Both the position numbers and the translations under genes were made by a program. Positions 1 through 9,530 of a stretch of DNA of 64,000 nucleotides are shown one piece after another. The stretch comes from Polynucleobacter sp. MWH-Jannik1A5 (GTDB lineage: Bacteria; Pseudomonadota; Gammaproteobacteria; Burkholderiales; Burkholderiaceae): the NCBI RefSeq assembly GCF_018881795.1, contig NZ_JACVPQ010000001.1, positions 1,640,113 through 1,704,112 on the forward strand, written 5' to 3'. Position 1 is the stretch's first letter, and each line of letters starts with the position of its first letter. The notes under the pieces were generated by a model. It searched no databases and was not told the origin of the DNA. It worked only from the letters and a program-made list of their open reading frames with translations.

Positions 1-1
1 T

Positions 2-622
2 TGTGGAATGACGGGCAGCGGTAAGACGCGAGTACTTCAAGAGATTGGCGCCCTAGGGGCTCAGATCCTTGATTTAGAGGGCCTAGCAGTTCATCGTGGC
101 TCGGTGCTTGGTAATGAGCCTAATGAAGACCAGCCATCCCAAAAAGGCTTTGAAACTGCTCTATGGAATGCCTTACGTTCGCTTGACCCCGCTAAGCCAG
201 TATTTGTTGAGTCCGAAAGCAAGAAAGTAGGGGGCTTGCATGTACCAGACGCCTTGATGGAGAAAATTCGTAATGGTGTCTGTATTGAGTTGAGATCAAG
301 CACTCAAACACGAGTGTCCTGGTTAATTCGTGAATACCATCACTTTCTAACCGATACCGATAATTTCAAGCGTAAGTTAGCATTACTCACTGCACATTAT
401 GGAAAAGTGCAGATTGCTAAATGGAATGATGCAATTGATGCGGGTAATTTTCCGGAGCTTGTTGAAGAGTTGCTAGTAAAGCATTACGACCCATCCTACC
501 AATCATCGATTGTGCGCAATTTTCCTCAATACAGAATTGAGAATTTTGTACAACTAGATGATGATAGTGATGAGGCCTTTGCCAGAGCAGCAAAGGCCAT
601 CGCAGGTAAGCTGGACGCCTAA
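2..622 (+). CDS. mnmH: tRNA 2-selenouridine synthase, C-terminal part (5' end outside window)
   Basis: The frame is open to the left edge, so only the C-terminal ~206 residues are present. The visible part opens with the P-loop GMTGSGKT (nt 5-28), followed by the [12 protein letters not shown] stretch typical of the P-loop domain of MnmH/SelU. The family replaces the sulfur of 2-thiouridine at the tRNA wobble position with selenium (through a geranylated intermediate), using selenophosphate. The N-terminal rhodanese-like domain with the catalytic Cys must lie upstream and cannot be checked. The stop codon (620-622) overlaps the stop of the convergent gcdH gene. The assignment rests on motif and sequence resemblance. 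Confidence 0.85.
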   Translation, partial: CGMTGSGKTRVLQEIGALGAQILDLEGLAVHRGSVLGNEPNEDQPSQKGFETALWNALRSLDPAKPVFVESESKKVGGLHVPDALMEKIRNGVCIELRSSTQTRVSWLIREYHHFLTDTDNFKRKLALLTAHYGKVQIAKWNDAIDAGNFPELVEELLVKHYDPSYQSSIVRNFPQYRIENFVQLDDDSDEAFARAAKAIAGKLDA

Positions 623-1797
623 CTGAAGGCCTGAATCCCCGTTTGCGCACGACCCAAAATGAGAGCGTGAATATCGTGAGTGCCTTCATAGGTGTTAACT
701 ACCTCTAAGTTCAGCATGTGACGCACGACGCCATACTCATCTGAGATACCGTTACCACCATGCATATCGCGTGCCATGCGGGCAATATCCAAAGACTTGC
801 CGCAGGAATTGCGCTTCATGATGGAGGTGATTTCTGGAGCGGCAATACCTTCATCTTTCATGCGACCCAAGCGTAAGCAACCCTGTAGTCCCAAGGTGAT
901 TTCAGTTTGCATATCGGCTAATTTCTTCTGAATCAATTGATTCGCAGCCAGTGGCTTGCCGAATTGCTTGCGATCCATGGTGTATTGGCGAGCGGCATAC
1001 CAGCACCACTCAGCAGCGCCAAGTGCTCCCCAGGCAATGCCATAGCGTGCGGAGTTTAAGCAAGTGAAGGGGCCTTTGAGGCCTTCAATTTCTGGGAATT
1101 CATTTTCCGCTGGTACAAATACTTCATCCATCACGATTTCGCCGGTGATAGACGCGCGCAGGCCCATCTTGCCAGTGATCTTCGGTGCACTTAAGCCTTT
1201 CATGCCTTTTTCAAGGATGTAGCCACGAATGATGCCTTCATCATTCTTTGCCCAGACTACAAACACATCTGCAATCGGGGAATTGGAGATCCACATCTTG
1301 GAGCCAGTCAAAGAAAATCCGCCAGGAACTTTCTTGGCGCGAGTAATCATGCCGCCAGCATCTGAGCCATAGTTAGGCTCGGTCAAACCAAAGCAACCAA
1401 TCCATTCGCCGCTAGCTAATTTAGGAAGGTACTTTTGTTTTTGGGCTTCGCTGCCGAATTCATTAATTGGAACCATCACCAAGGAAGACTGCACGCTCAT
1501 CATGGAGCGATAACCAGAATCCACACGTTCGATTTCACGGGCGATTAAACCGTAAGAGACATAGTTGAGATTTGCTCCGCCGTACTGTTCTGGGATGGTG
1601 ATCCCCAAAAGACCAAGCTCACCCATTTCACGGAAGATAGCAGGATCGGTGGTTTCATTGCGATAGGCATCATGAATGCGCGGCATTAAACGACCTTGAG
1701 CATATTCAGCGGCAGCATCGCGAACCATGCGCTCTTCTTCGGTTAGTTGGGTGTCGAGAAGCAGAGGGTCTGCCCAGTTAAAACTTACTTTACTCAT
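619..1797 (-). CDS. gcdH: Glutaryl-CoA dehydrogenase
   Basis: A 392-residue acyl-CoA dehydrogenase family flavoprotein. It oxidises and decarboxylates glutaryl-CoA to crotonyl-CoA in lysine, tryptophan and aromatic-acid catabolism, passing electrons to ETF. The catalytic base is Glu371 in [12 protein letters not shown], and the family-specific Arg97 lies in [12 protein letters not shown], the region that contacts the glutaryl carboxylate; both favour glutaryl-CoA over other acyl-CoA substrates. FAD-binding motifs such as [14 protein letters not shown] are present. Length matches the family (~390). The gene is monocistronic and converges with mnmH, the stop codons overlapping by two bases. The ETF-QO gene that would take its electrons lies at 6271-7941. 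Confidence 0.93.
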   Translation of the reverse strand: MSKVSFNWADPLLLDTQLTEEERMVRDAAAEYAQGRLMPRIHDAYRNETTDPAIFREMGELGLLGITIPEQYGGANLNYVSYGLIAREIERVDSGYRSMMSVQSSLVMVPINEFGSEAQKQKYLPKLASGEWIGCFGLTEPNYGSDAGGMITRAKKVPGGFSLTGSKMWISNSPIADVFVVWAKNDEGIIRGYILEKGMKGLSAPKITGKMGLRASITGEIVMDEVFVPAENEFPEIEGLKGPFTCLNSARYGIAWGALGAAEWCWYAARQYTMDRKQFGKPLAANQLIQKKLADMQTEITLGLQGCLRLGRMKDEGIAAPEITSIMKRNSCGKSLDIARMARDMHGGNGISDEYGVVRHMLNLEVVNTYEGTHDIHALILGRAQTGIQAFS

Positions 1798-1901
1798 TAC
1801 CTTGTCATCCTCTATGCGGTGTTGTTGTTACTTTTGGCCTGCGTCCTGCGAATTTTCAGGAATGCAGATATTCTGTTTCTATTATCCATTTTTCTAGACT
1901 T

Positions 1902-2612
1902 ATGGACTCGCCTAGACGCCACCATCGTTATTACGACCTGATTCTGACCGCATTCGTAGTGGTTTTATTGTGCTCGAACTTTATTGGCGCTGGTAAGGCA
2001 GCCGTAGTTGATTTGCCGTATTTTGGGACAGTGCCATTTGGCGGGGGAATTCTATTTTTCCCCATCGCCTATTTCTTTGGCGACATCCTCACGGAAGTCT
2101 ATGGGTACGCTTACGATCGGAGGGCGGTTTGGGCCGGCTTTGCCGCTCTTGCATTTGCCGCAATCATGGCGCAAATAGTCATTGCTTTGCCGGTTGCTCC
2201 TGGTGATTACATGGCAAATTACCAGCATGGATTGGAGACGGTATTTGGAAACTCTTGGCGTATTGCTTTGGCTTCCATGTTTTCTTTCTGGTGCGGAAGT
2301 CTGGTTAACAGTTATGTATTAGCAAAGATGAAGATCTGGACCCAGGGCCGTGCTCTATGGATGCGCACGATCGGCTCTACAGCGGTGGGTGAGATGGTCG
2401 ACTCCTCCTTTTTCTATATGTTGGCCTTTTATGGCATTTGGCCGACCCATGAAATCATTCAGGTGGCCTTAGCGCAGTACGTTCTCAAGACATCCTGGGA
2501 GGTCTTGGCAACCCCATTGACTTACTTGGTCGTGAACTTCCTTAAGCGCAAGGAAAACGAGGATTTCTACGATATTCATACGAATTTCACCCCATTTAGG
2601 GTCAAAGTCTAA
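1902..2612 (+). CDS. Queuosine precursor transporter, YhhQ/VUT family
   Basis: A 236-residue hydrophobic protein with about six membrane segments. The family (DUF165, VUT/YhhQ) imports queuine-pathway precursors such as preQ0/preQ1 across the inner membrane for tRNA queuosine synthesis. Hallmarks are the FFPIAYFFGDILTEVYGY stretch (about residues 52-69) and a conserved Trp/Glu-rich C-terminal half. An ATG at 1902 gives the expected length. The 104-bp leader (1798-1901) was examined by eye for a preQ1-type riboswitch and none was recognisable. No other queuosine gene is adjacent, so the role rests on family membership. Confidence 0.85.
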   Translation: MDSPRRHHRYYDLILTAFVVVLLCSNFIGAGKAAVVDLPYFGTVPFGGGILFFPIAYFFGDILTEVYGYAYDRRAVWAGFAALAFAAIMAQIVIALPVAPGDYMANYQHGLETVFGNSWRIALASMFSFWCGSLVNSYVLAKMKIWTQGRALWMRTIGSTAVGEMVDSSFFYMLAFYGIWPTHEIIQVALAQYVLKTSWEVLATPLTYLVVNFLKRKENEDFYDIHTNFTPFRVKV

Positions 2613-2649
2613 GTAAGGCCACGGCTTCCTGCCAAGAAAGACGTCTAAG

Positions 2650-2681
2650 CCGTTAAAATAACGGTCTTTGCCCCTCCGGGG
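2650..2681 (+). promoter_or_regulatory. Two tandem hairpins in the ybiT leader
   Basis: CCGTTA (2650-2655) pairs with TAACGG (2659-2664), followed by TCTTT; seven bases on, CCCC (2671-2674) pairs with GGGG (2678-2681). They lie between the queuosine-transporter stop and the GTG start of the ABC-F gene. The first could be a weak terminator of the upstream gene; both could be leader structures. Function is not shown. Confidence 0.35.
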
Positions 2682-2715
2682 TAACTATTGAATTTCAGAA
2701 AGCTAGAAAACATCC

Positions 2716-4323
2716 GTGCTGTCAGCATCTAATATCACCATGCAGTTTGGGGCGAAGCCTCTGTTTGAAAACATCTCCGTGAAGTTTGGCGGCGGTAATC
2801 GTTACGGCCTCATTGGCGCAAATGGTTGCGGTAAGTCAACCTTTATGAAAATTTTAGGTGGCGAGCTTGAGCCAACTAGCGGTAACGTGAGCTTAGACCC
2901 AGGTATTCGTTTGGGTAAATTGCGTCAAGATCAATTTGCATACGAGGATGTGCGCGTTCTTGATGTAGTGATGATGGGTCACGAAGAGATGTGGAAGGCT
3001 GCAGCAGAGCGTGATGCGATCTACGCTAACCCAGATGCTACTGATGAAGATTACATGAAGGCTGCTGAGCTTGAAGGTAAGTACGCTGAATACGGTGGCT
3101 ATACCGCTGAAGCAAAAGCAGGTGAGTTGTTATTGGGTATTGGCATTCCTATCGAGCAACACAACGGCCCAATGAGCAATGTTGCGCCAGGTTGGAAATT
3201 GCGTGTATTGCTAGCGCAAGCATTGTTCTCTGATCCAGATGTATTGCTGCTTGATGAGCCAACCAATAACTTGGACATTCACTCCATTCATTGGCTTGAG
3301 GACATCCTCAATCAAATTAAGAGCACCATCGTCATCATTTCCCATGATCGTCACTTCCTCAATGAAGTCTGTACGCATATGGCCGACATGGACTATGGAA
3401 CCTTGAAGGTTTATCCAGGTAATTACGATTCCTACATGCTGGCATCTGTTCAGGCTCGCACTCAGCAGCTGAGTAATAACGTGAAGGCGAAAGAGAAAAT
3501 TGCTGAATTGGCAGCTTTCGTAGCACGCTTCTCTGCAAACGCTTCTAAAGCACGCCAAGCGACTTCACGCCAGAGACAGCTAGAGAAAATTGAGATTGTT
3601 GAAGTAAAGCCTTCATCACGTCAGAACCCATTTATTCGTTTTGATACTGAGAAGAAGCTGCACAACATGGCGGTAGAGTGCAATGCGCTAACTAAGGCTT
3701 ATGACCGCGTTATCTTCAAGAATTTCAAATTAGGCGTTCGTGCTGGCGAGAAGATTGCCATCATCGGACAAAACGGTGCTGGTAAGACGACACTACTCAA
3801 GACCATTCTAAGCAAACGCTTTGAAGGTATTGCTGCTGATAGCGGTGATGTGAAATGGGCTGAGAACGCTAACGTTGGTGTGATGCCTCAAGACAATACT
3901 GAGATGTTCGCAAAAGACGAATTGCTCATGGATTGGATGAACAACTGGCGTAATACTGGTGATGACGATCAAGTTATTCGTGGCACATTAGGTCGTCTCC
4001 TGTTCTCTGGCGATGATATTGGCAAGTCCGTTAAGGTGCTCTCTGGTGGTGAAAAGGGCAGAATGATTTGGGGCAAGCTCATGCTCCAAAAATATAACGT
4101 GCTAGCAATGGATGAGCCGACAAACCATATGGATATGGAATCCATTGAGAGCTTACAAATTGCACTTGAGAAATTTGACGGTACTTTGATATTTGTTTCT
4201 CACGACCGTGAGTTTGTATCTGCTTTGGCTAATCGCATCTTAGAAGTGAAGATGGATGGCACGGTTACTGACTACTCAGGAACGTACGAAGAGTATTTGC
4301 GCAGTCAGGCATTAGAAGGTTAA
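2716..4323 (+). CDS. ybiT: ABC-F family ATPase (YbiT type)
   Basis: A 535-residue soluble protein with two ABC ATPase domains and no membrane segments, as in ABC-F translation factors that act at the ribosomal E site. Walker A motifs are GANGCGKST (residues 34-42) and GQNGAGKTT (second half). Walker B motifs [12 protein letters not shown] and [12 protein letters not shown] carry the ABC-F signature Asn. The first signature motif is SNVAPGW rather than LSGG, as I recall for YbiT, while the second is [13 protein letters not shown] start at 2716 places [12 protein letters not shown] at the family N-terminus. The YbiT subgroup is a better match than EttA or Uup because of the [14 protein letters not shown] segment. 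It is monocistronic and ends in a strong terminator. Confidence 0.9.
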   Translation: MLSASNITMQFGAKPLFENISVKFGGGNRYGLIGANGCGKSTFMKILGGELEPTSGNVSLDPGIRLGKLRQDQFAYEDVRVLDVVMMGHEEMWKAAAERDAIYANPDATDEDYMKAAELEGKYAEYGGYTAEAKAGELLLGIGIPIEQHNGPMSNVAPGWKLRVLLAQALFSDPDVLLLDEPTNNLDIHSIHWLEDILNQIKSTIVIISHDRHFLNEVCTHMADMDYGTLKVYPGNYDSYMLASVQARTQQLSNNVKAKEKIAELAAFVARFSANASKARQATSRQRQLEKIEIVEVKPSSRQNPFIRFDTEKKLHNMAVECNALTKAYDRVIFKNFKLGVRAGEKIAIIGQNGAGKTTLLKTILSKRFEGIAADSGDVKWAENANVGVMPQDNTEMFAKDELLMDWMNNWRNTGDDDQVIRGTLGRLLFSGDDIGKSVKVLSGGEKGRMIWGKLMLQKYNVLAMDEPTNHMDMESIESLQIALEKFDGTLIFVSHDREFVSALANRILEVKMDGTVTDYSGTYEEYLRSQALEG

Positions 4324-4347
4324 AGCAACCTCACTAGTAGCTACTTA

Positions 4348-4375
4348 AAAATAAGCCCCTAAGCGGGCTTATTTT
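4348..4375. terminator. Bidirectional terminator between ybiT and the DUF1289 gene
   Basis: AAAATAAGCCC (4348-4358) and GGGCTTATTTT (4365-4375) form a perfect 11-bp stem with a 6-base loop and T/A runs on both sides. The right arm lies inside the last codons of the minus-strand DUF1289 gene, so its coding end doubles as terminator sequence. Confidence 0.85.
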
Positions 4376-4628
4376 CTTTGGCTTGACGTTGAAAGCGGGT
4401 CGCAGTACCTTCTTCGCGAATGCGCTTCCACACCGAATCTTTTTCTTCCTGAGAAAAGAATACCCAATTACTTACTTCTCCGAGAGTGCGACCGCATCCT
4501 TGGCAGATTTCATCGTAAAGAGTGGTGCATACACCAATACAAGGGGAGTCGGACTCATTGTCCCCAGTCGATAGGGAGTGAGAGCCATCTTGCGAGGCTG
4601 ATTTAGTATCGTTGCTTCCAGAATTCAT
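4359..4628 (-). CDS. DUF1289 family small cysteine protein
   Basis: An 89-residue protein. After a polar N-terminus of about 25 residues it has the DUF1289 core, SPCIGVCTTLYDEICQGCGRT, then a conserved EVSNWVFFSQEEKDSVWKRI segment. The four closely spaced Cys (CxxxC and CxxC) suggest a metal or Fe-S site; the family is annotated as a predicted Fe-S protein without established function. The start ATG overlaps the stop of the GNAT-like gene upstream in an ATGA arrangement (4625-4628), implying translational coupling. The last codons form part of a terminator stem. Confidence 0.82.
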   Translation of the reverse strand: MNSGSNDTKSASQDGSHSLSTGDNESDSPCIGVCTTLYDEICQGCGRTLGEVSNWVFFSQEEKDSVWKRIREEGTATRFQRQAKENKPA

Positions 4629-5797
4629 GGCTGTACTTTAGACGATTTCAAAGGACTGTGCTCGGCAAGCTCATCGACATAAGCCCCAATCCCTTGATGC
4701 TCACGATCTAAGAAGTGCTGCACTGCTTTGGCAAAGCGGGGATCGGCAATGAAATGGGCTGATTGAATCGTGGTGGGTAAGAAGCCGCGGGCCATCTTGT
4801 GTTCACCTTGTGCGCCACCTTCAAAGGTCTGTATCTTGTTGGAAATGCAGTATTCAATGGCTTGGTAATAGGCAGTTTCAAAGTGCAAGCAGGGAATATG
4901 TTCTATCGCACCCCAATATCTGCCATAAGCCTTAGAGGTTTTCGGGTCTATCACTAGTAATGATGCAGCAATAGGATGGCCCGCACGTTCAGCAATGATT
5001 AAATGAAGATTCTCAGGCATTCTCTGAGCCCATAGCTTGAAGAAAGTCTTACTGAGATATGGATTAGAGCGATGCTCTAAGTAGGTATTTTCATAGCAGC
5101 GATAGAAAAATTCCCAATCGTCATCGGTTGAAGATATTCCTGGCACATGCCTAAAGTGAATAGATTCTTTTGTCACTTGCTCGCGCTCGCGCCGAATATT
5201 TTTGCGGCGCTTCATTGTGAGGGCTGCTAAAAATCGTTCAAAGTTCTCAAAGCCCTGGTTATGCCAATGAAATTGCACGGAGTCACGTAGCATGAAGCCT
5301 TGCTCTTGAAGGTTTTTAGATTCTGAGGCATAAGGGAATAAAACATGCGCTGAAGACAGATTGTTTTGAACAACTACAGTTTTTAAGCCTTCAATTAGAT
5401 GCTGCCTAACCATGTCGGCATCAATGTGACTGGCACTAAGAGTTCTGGAGCCTTGTACGGGGGAGAAGGGGATGGCGCAGAGCGCTTTCGGAAAATATTG
5501 CATTCCTTGTTGTTCATAAGCCTGCGCCCAAGACCAATCAAACACAAACTCTCCATACGAATGTTGTTTCATATACAGAGGCATTGCGCCAATCAGTTGG
5601 CCATGATCTTTTAGGAGCAGGTGTGCGACTTGCCACCCAGTATTGCCTCCAACACAACCCGTCTCTTCTAGAGTGCTAAGAAATTCATGGCGCAGAAAGG
5701 GGCCTGCATCAGCAGGAAGTAAAGCATTCCAGTCCTCGCACGGAATATCGCTTAAGCGATCAAGTATTTCTAGTTGATATGAATCGGGCTGGGCCAC
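4625..5797 (-). CDS. GNAT/FemAB-like N-acyltransferase (DUF482 family)
   Basis: A 390-residue soluble protein of the DUF482 family, which has a FemAB-like fold with two GNAT units. Family features are the N-terminal W.AL.P...PFLRHEFL region, FDWSWAQAYEQ about residue 100, the basic helix MKRRKNIRREREQV, and FEGGAQGEHKMARGF near residue 330. Some relatives are called peptidoglycan-biosynthesis or recognition proteins, but substrates are not known. The start codon is GTG at 5795-5797, only two bases after the gloA stop, so it is co-transcribed with gloA and the DUF1289 gene. The molecular role is unassigned. Confidence 0.8.
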   Translation of the reverse strand: MAQPDSYQLEILDRLSDIPCEDWNALLPADAGPFLRHEFLSTLEETGCVGGNTGWQVAHLLLKDHGQLIGAMPLYMKQHSYGEFVFDWSWAQAYEQQGMQYFPKALCAIPFSPVQGSRTLSASHIDADMVRQHLIEGLKTVVVQNNLSSAHVLFPYASESKNLQEQGFMLRDSVQFHWHNQGFENFERFLAALTMKRRKNIRREREQVTKESIHFRHVPGISSTDDDWEFFYRCYENTYLEHRSNPYLSKTFFKLWAQRMPENLHLIIAERAGHPIAASLLVIDPKTSKAYGRYWGAIEHIPCLHFETAYYQAIEYCISNKIQTFEGGAQGEHKMARGFLPTTIQSAHFIADPRFAKAVQHFLDREHQGIGAYVDELAEHSPLKSSKVQP

Positions 5798-5799
5798 GA

Positions 5800-6186
5800 T
5801 TAGCGCTGAATGAGCTCTATTTTGTAGCCATCAGGATCGGTCACAAATGCAATGATGGTATCGCCGCCAGCTACTGGACCAGCTTCACGAGTGACATTAC
5901 CGCCAGCTGCCTTAATCTTGGCGCACGCAGCATAGGCATCAGGAACACCAATGGCTATATGACCATAGGCTGTTCCCATCTCATAGCTAGAAACTCCATG
6001 GTTATAGGTTAGCTCAATCTCAGCTTGTCCATCTCCATTACCTTTGCCGAACCCCACAAAAGCGAGCGAGTATTTTTGCTCAGGACGCTCAGTAGTACGC
6101 AATAAATTCATTCCCAATACTTTGGTGTAGAAATCAATCGAGCGACTTAAATCGCCAACGCGAAGCATGGTATGTAGGATCATCAT
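5800..6186 (-). CDS. gloA: Lactoylglutathione lyase (glyoxalase I)
   Basis: A 128-residue single-domain glyoxalase I that isomerises the methylglyoxal-glutathione hemithioacetal to S-lactoylglutathione. It has the two-module VOC fold: [23 protein letters not shown] at the N-terminus supplies the metal His, and the second half carries ELTYNHG, GHIAIGV and [14 protein letters not shown] with the remaining metal ligands (Glu, His, Glu). Length matches the Ni-type bacterial enzymes. The ATG at 6186 or the adjacent ATG at 6183 could serve as start. It heads a tight minus-strand group with the DUF482 and DUF1289 genes. Confidence 0.93.
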   Translation of the reverse strand: MMILHTMLRVGDLSRSIDFYTKVLGMNLLRTTERPEQKYSLAFVGFGKGNGDGQAEIELTYNHGVSSYEMGTAYGHIAIGVPDAYAACAKIKAAGGNVTREAGPVAGGDTIIAFVTDPDGYKIELIQR

Positions 6187-6230
6187 GAGCTAAATATAAC
6201 GCTATTTATTGATTCCTGTTTTGAATGAAA

Positions 6231-6254
6231 AACCCCGGCATCTAACCGGGGCTT
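6231..6254 (-). terminator. Terminator after the ETF-QO gene
   Basis: Read on the minus strand, CCCCGG (from 6251-6246) pairs with CCGGGG (6238-6233) around an 8-base loop, followed by a T-run. It sits just past the ETF-QO stop and separates that gene from gloA. Confidence 0.8.
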
Positions 6255-6270
6255 GTTGTATTGCATTGCT

Positions 6271-7941
6271 TTACATCGATGCGTAGTTCGGTCCACCACC
6301 ACCTTCTGGAGTAATCCAGATAATGTTTTGGGTTGGATCTTTAATGTCACAGGTTTTGCAATGAACACAGTTTTGCGAATTGATTTGTAAGCGAGGCTTG
6401 CCGTCGGTTTCCACATACTCATACACACCAGCAGGGCAGTAGCGTTGCTCGGGGCCTGCATAGGTTTTGAGATTGATATCCACAGGCACGGAATCATTCT
6501 TCAATGTTAAGTGGATAGGCTGATTCTCGGCATGATTCGTATTGGAAATAAATACGGATGAGAGGCGATCAAACGTAATCTTCCCATCTGGCCTCGGATA
6601 ATCAATGGGCTTGTGTTGTGCAGCCGGCTCTAGGCATTCGTGGTCAGCATGCTTCAGATGAACCGTCCATGGCATATTACCGCCCAACAGCTTTTGCTCT
6701 AAACCAACCATTAGGGTGCCGAGATAGAGTCCTTTGGACATCCATGGCTTGAAGTTACGCGCTTGATTGAGTTCTGTATGTAGCCAACTATTTTGGAATG
6801 CGGTTGGATAGGCTGATAGAACATCCTCAGAACGATTTTCATTAATAGCCGCAACTGCTGCTTCTGCAGCAAGCATGCCGGTCTTAATGGCTGCATGACT
6901 ACCTTTAATGCGAGAGGCGTTTAAGAAGCCTGCATCGCATCCGATGAGCGCGCCACCAGGAAATACTGTTTTAGGAAGGCTATTTAATCCACCGGCTGTC
7001 AGAGCACGGGCACCATAGGCAATACGCTTACCGCCTTCAAAAGTTTCCCGAATCTTAGGATGCAACTTATAGCGTTGAAATTCTTCAAAAGGAGAGAGGT
7101 AAGGGTTCTTGTAAGAGAGGCCGACTACCAAACCAACTGTCACCTTGTTATCGCCTAAGTGATAGAGGAATGAGCCACCATAGGTATCACTCTCCAATGG
7201 CCAGCCTGCTGTGTGGACAACCAGCCCCGGCTTGCTCTTAGAAGGTTCGACTTCCCAGAGTTCTTTGATGCCAATCCCGTAGCTTTGTGGATCAGCATCT
7301 TTATCTAATGCAAATTTAGAGATGAGCTGTTTGCCAAGATGGCCACGTGAACCTTCAGCAAAGAGGGTGTACTTGCCACGCAACTCCATACCAAGCTGGA
7401 ACTGATCTGTTGGGTTGCCTTCTTTATCTAAACCCATTGAGCCGGTAATCACGCCACATACCGAACCTTGTTCGTTGTAGAGAATTTCTGCAGCAGGAAA
7501 ACCAGGGAAAATTTCAACACCGAGATTTTCAGCTTGTTGTCCAAGCCAGCGTGTCACGTTTGCAAGACTAACAATATAGTTGCCTTCATTTTTAAAGCAG
7601 TGGGGTAGCATCCAATTTGGAACTTGATAGGAGTTATCGCTGGTCAAGAATAAAAATTGATCTTCGGAGACTGGGGTGTCGAGTGGCGCACCTAATTCTT
7701 TCCAATCCGGAAATAACTCAGTAAGCGCCTTTGGATCCATCACCGCGCCAGAAAGAATGTGAGCGCCGATTTCGGAACCCTTTTCTAGAACGCAAACGCT
7801 AATTTCTTTGCCGGAGGCATTTGCTAGTTGCTTAGCTTTAATGGCGGCCGATAAGCCTGCAGGGCCGCCTCCAACGATGACTAAGTCATAGTCCATGGAG
7901 TCTCTGGGTCCAAATTGCTCGACCAGTTCAGCAGCATTCAT
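6271..7941 (-). CDS. etfD: Electron transfer flavoprotein-ubiquinone oxidoreductase
   Basis: A 556-residue membrane-associated flavo-iron-sulfur protein that passes electrons from reduced ETF to ubiquinone. The FAD-binding GGGPAGLSAAIKAKQL motif is near residue 25. The conserved GSEIGAHILSGAVMDP segment, the GxRGHLGKQL region and an amphipathic quinone-binding region follow. The C-terminal [4Fe-4S] domain has Cys in RYCPAGVYEY and NCVHCKTCDIKDP. All domains are intact and full length. It supports the acyl-CoA dehydrogenase at 619-1797. The upstream spacer to scoA (about 160 bp) holds the divergent promoters. Confidence 0.95.
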   Translation of the reverse strand: MNAAELVEQFGPRDSMDYDLVIVGGGPAGLSAAIKAKQLANASGKEISVCVLEKGSEIGAHILSGAVMDPKALTELFPDWKELGAPLDTPVSEDQFLFLTSDNSYQVPNWMLPHCFKNEGNYIVSLANVTRWLGQQAENLGVEIFPGFPAAEILYNEQGSVCGVITGSMGLDKEGNPTDQFQLGMELRGKYTLFAEGSRGHLGKQLISKFALDKDADPQSYGIGIKELWEVEPSKSKPGLVVHTAGWPLESDTYGGSFLYHLGDNKVTVGLVVGLSYKNPYLSPFEEFQRYKLHPKIRETFEGGKRIAYGARALTAGGLNSLPKTVFPGGALIGCDAGFLNASRIKGSHAAIKTGMLAAEAAVAAINENRSEDVLSAYPTAFQNSWLHTELNQARNFKPWMSKGLYLGTLMVGLEQKLLGGNMPWTVHLKHADHECLEPAAQHKPIDYPRPDGKITFDRLSSVFISNTNHAENQPIHLTLKNDSVPVDINLKTYAGPEQRYCPAGVYEYVETDGKPRLQINSQNCVHCKTCDIKDPTQNIIWITPEGGGGPNYASM

Positions 7942-8099
7942 TCAATTTCTCCGAAATTTCTCAAAAATAGGGTATTTAAGCCCTAATAGTTTAGTTCCAA
8001 CTGCCAAAATCCGAATTAGTGCCAAGACCGTCTGGATCAATGGCCCCAAAGCGTTATGATTGCTTTTTTACCCTTTTTGGCAATATTAGGACAAAAGTT

Positions 8100-8801
8100 A
8101 TGAATAAAACTTACCCATCGGCAGTCGATGCCTTGCGGGACATCTTAAAAGACGGACAAAAATTGGCTGTTGGCGGTTTTGGTCTCTGCGGCATTCCTGA
8201 GGCATTAATTCAGGCGGTAAAGGATTTGGGCGTTCAAAACCTCACTGCAATTGCTAATAACGCAGGCGTAGATGGATTCGGGTTGGGTTTATTGCTGAAC
8301 TCCCGCCAGGTTAAAAAGATGGTTGCCTCTTATGTGGGTGAGAACAAAGAATTCGAGCGTCAGTATTTAGCTGGTGAGCTGGAGTTGGAATTTACTCCGC
8401 AAGGAACCTTGGCAGAAAAACTGCGCGCCGGTGGTTGCGGTATTCCTGCTTTCTACACCAAGACTGGTGTTGGCACTTTAGTTGCTGAAGGTAAAGAGGA
8501 AAAAGAATTCGATGGCGAGAAATACATCATGGAGCGCTCAATTATTTCTGATATTTCTTTGGTGAAAGCTTGGAAAGCAGATAAGTCAGGGAACTTGGTC
8601 TATCGCTACACAGCGCGTAACTTTAATCCGGTAGTGGCAATGGCCGGCAAGATCACGGTAGCTGAAGTAGAGGAGATCGTTGAGAACGGTCAGCTGCATC
8701 CCGATGAGATTCATACGCCTGGTATTTATGTACACCGATTGGTACTCCATAAGACTCCAGAGAAGCGTATTGAGCAGCGCACGATGACTGCAACAGCTTA
8801 A
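8100..8801 (+). CDS. scoA: 3-oxoacid CoA-transferase subunit A
   Basis: A 233-residue alpha subunit of a family I CoA-transferase (succinyl-CoA:3-oxoacid type), which activates acetoacetate with CoA from succinyl-CoA. An in-frame extension up to 8019 lacks homologous sequence; the ATG at 8100 is preferred because AGGA lies 8-9 bases upstream and MNKTYPSAVDAL matches the family N-terminus. Key motifs are VGGFGLCGIPEALI near residue 25 and the GCGIPAFYTKTGVGT segment. Subunit B follows after 42 bp and carries the catalytic Glu. The pair probably serves ketone-body or polyhydroxybutyrate turnover. Confidence 0.92.
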   Translation: MNKTYPSAVDALRDILKDGQKLAVGGFGLCGIPEALIQAVKDLGVQNLTAIANNAGVDGFGLGLLLNSRQVKKMVASYVGENKEFERQYLAGELELEFTPQGTLAEKLRAGGCGIPAFYTKTGVGTLVAEGKEEKEFDGEKYIMERSIISDISLVKAWKADKSGNLVYRYTARNFNPVVAMAGKITVAEVEEIVENGQLHPDEIHTPGIYVHRLVLHKTPEKRIEQRTMTATA

Positions 8802-8843
8802 TTTCCCGAACGGCAACAGAACAGAATATTTAGGAAGATCGAC

Positions 8844-9494
8844 ATGGCTTGGACTAGAGATGAGATGGCAGCACGTGCTGCTAAAGAATTAAAAGATGGT
8901 TACTACGTAAACTTGGGTATTGGTATGCCTACTTTGGTAGCTAACCATGTGCCAAAAAATATGGAAGTGTGGCTTCAGTCTGAAAATGGTCTATTAGGTA
9001 TTGGCCCGTTCCCAACTGAAGATACGATTGATGCCGACCTGATTAATGCAGGCAAACAAACCGTGACTACTTTACCCGGTTCATCTATTTTTTCTTCCGC
9101 AGATTCTTTCGGAATGATTCGTGGCGGCAAAATCAACATTGCGATTTTGGGCGCAATGCAAGTAAGCGAATATGGTGATTTAGCTAACTGGATGATTCCA
9201 GGAAAAATGGTCAAAGGCATGGGCGGCGCAATGGACTTGGTGGCCGGCGTAAAACATGTTGTTGTGCTAATGGAGCACGTTGCCAAGAAAAAGGATGGCA
9301 CAGAAGAGCTGAAGATTTTGCCTAAGTGCACATTACCTTTGACCGGTGTAGGTGTTATTAGCCAGATCATTACCGATCTTTGTGTCTTGGACATTACTCG
9401 CTCGGGCTTGAACTTAGTAGAGCTAGCTCCAGGCGTGACAAAAGAAGAAGTGATTGCAAAGACAGGTGCCCCTGTTGATACAACGGGTTTCTGA
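8844..9494 (+). CDS. scoB: 3-oxoacid CoA-transferase subunit B
   Basis: The 216-residue beta subunit, forming a heterotetramer with subunit A. The catalytic glutamate that forms the glutamyl-CoA thioester lies in [12 protein letters not shown] (about residue 50). [13 protein letters not shown] and the [13 protein letters not shown] segment are also conserved. The C-terminus ends with the typical [17 protein letters not shown]. An SD-like AGGAAGA lies a few bases upstream of the ATG. The 36-bp gap to the following CDF-hydrolase gene has no evident terminator, so read-through is possible. Confidence 0.93.
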   Translation: MAWTRDEMAARAAKELKDGYYVNLGIGMPTLVANHVPKNMEVWLQSENGLLGIGPFPTEDTIDADLINAGKQTVTTLPGSSIFSSADSFGMIRGGKINIAILGAMQVSEYGDLANWMIPGKMVKGMGGAMDLVAGVKHVVVLMEHVAKKKDGTEELKILPKCTLPLTGVGVISQIITDLCVLDITRSGLNLVELAPGVTKEEVIAKTGAPVDTTGF

Positions 9495-9530
9495 GCAATT
9501 TATCCAGATGAATGAAATAATGGAATCACT

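Noticed and set aside
1798..1901. preQ1 riboswitch before the queuosine-precursor transporter
   Set aside because: No pseudoknot-like or A-rich tail consensus could be recognised by eye; a covariance-model search would decide.
8019..8099. N-terminal extension of scoA
   Set aside because: The extra 27 codons match no family sequence, and AGGA precedes the ATG at 8100.
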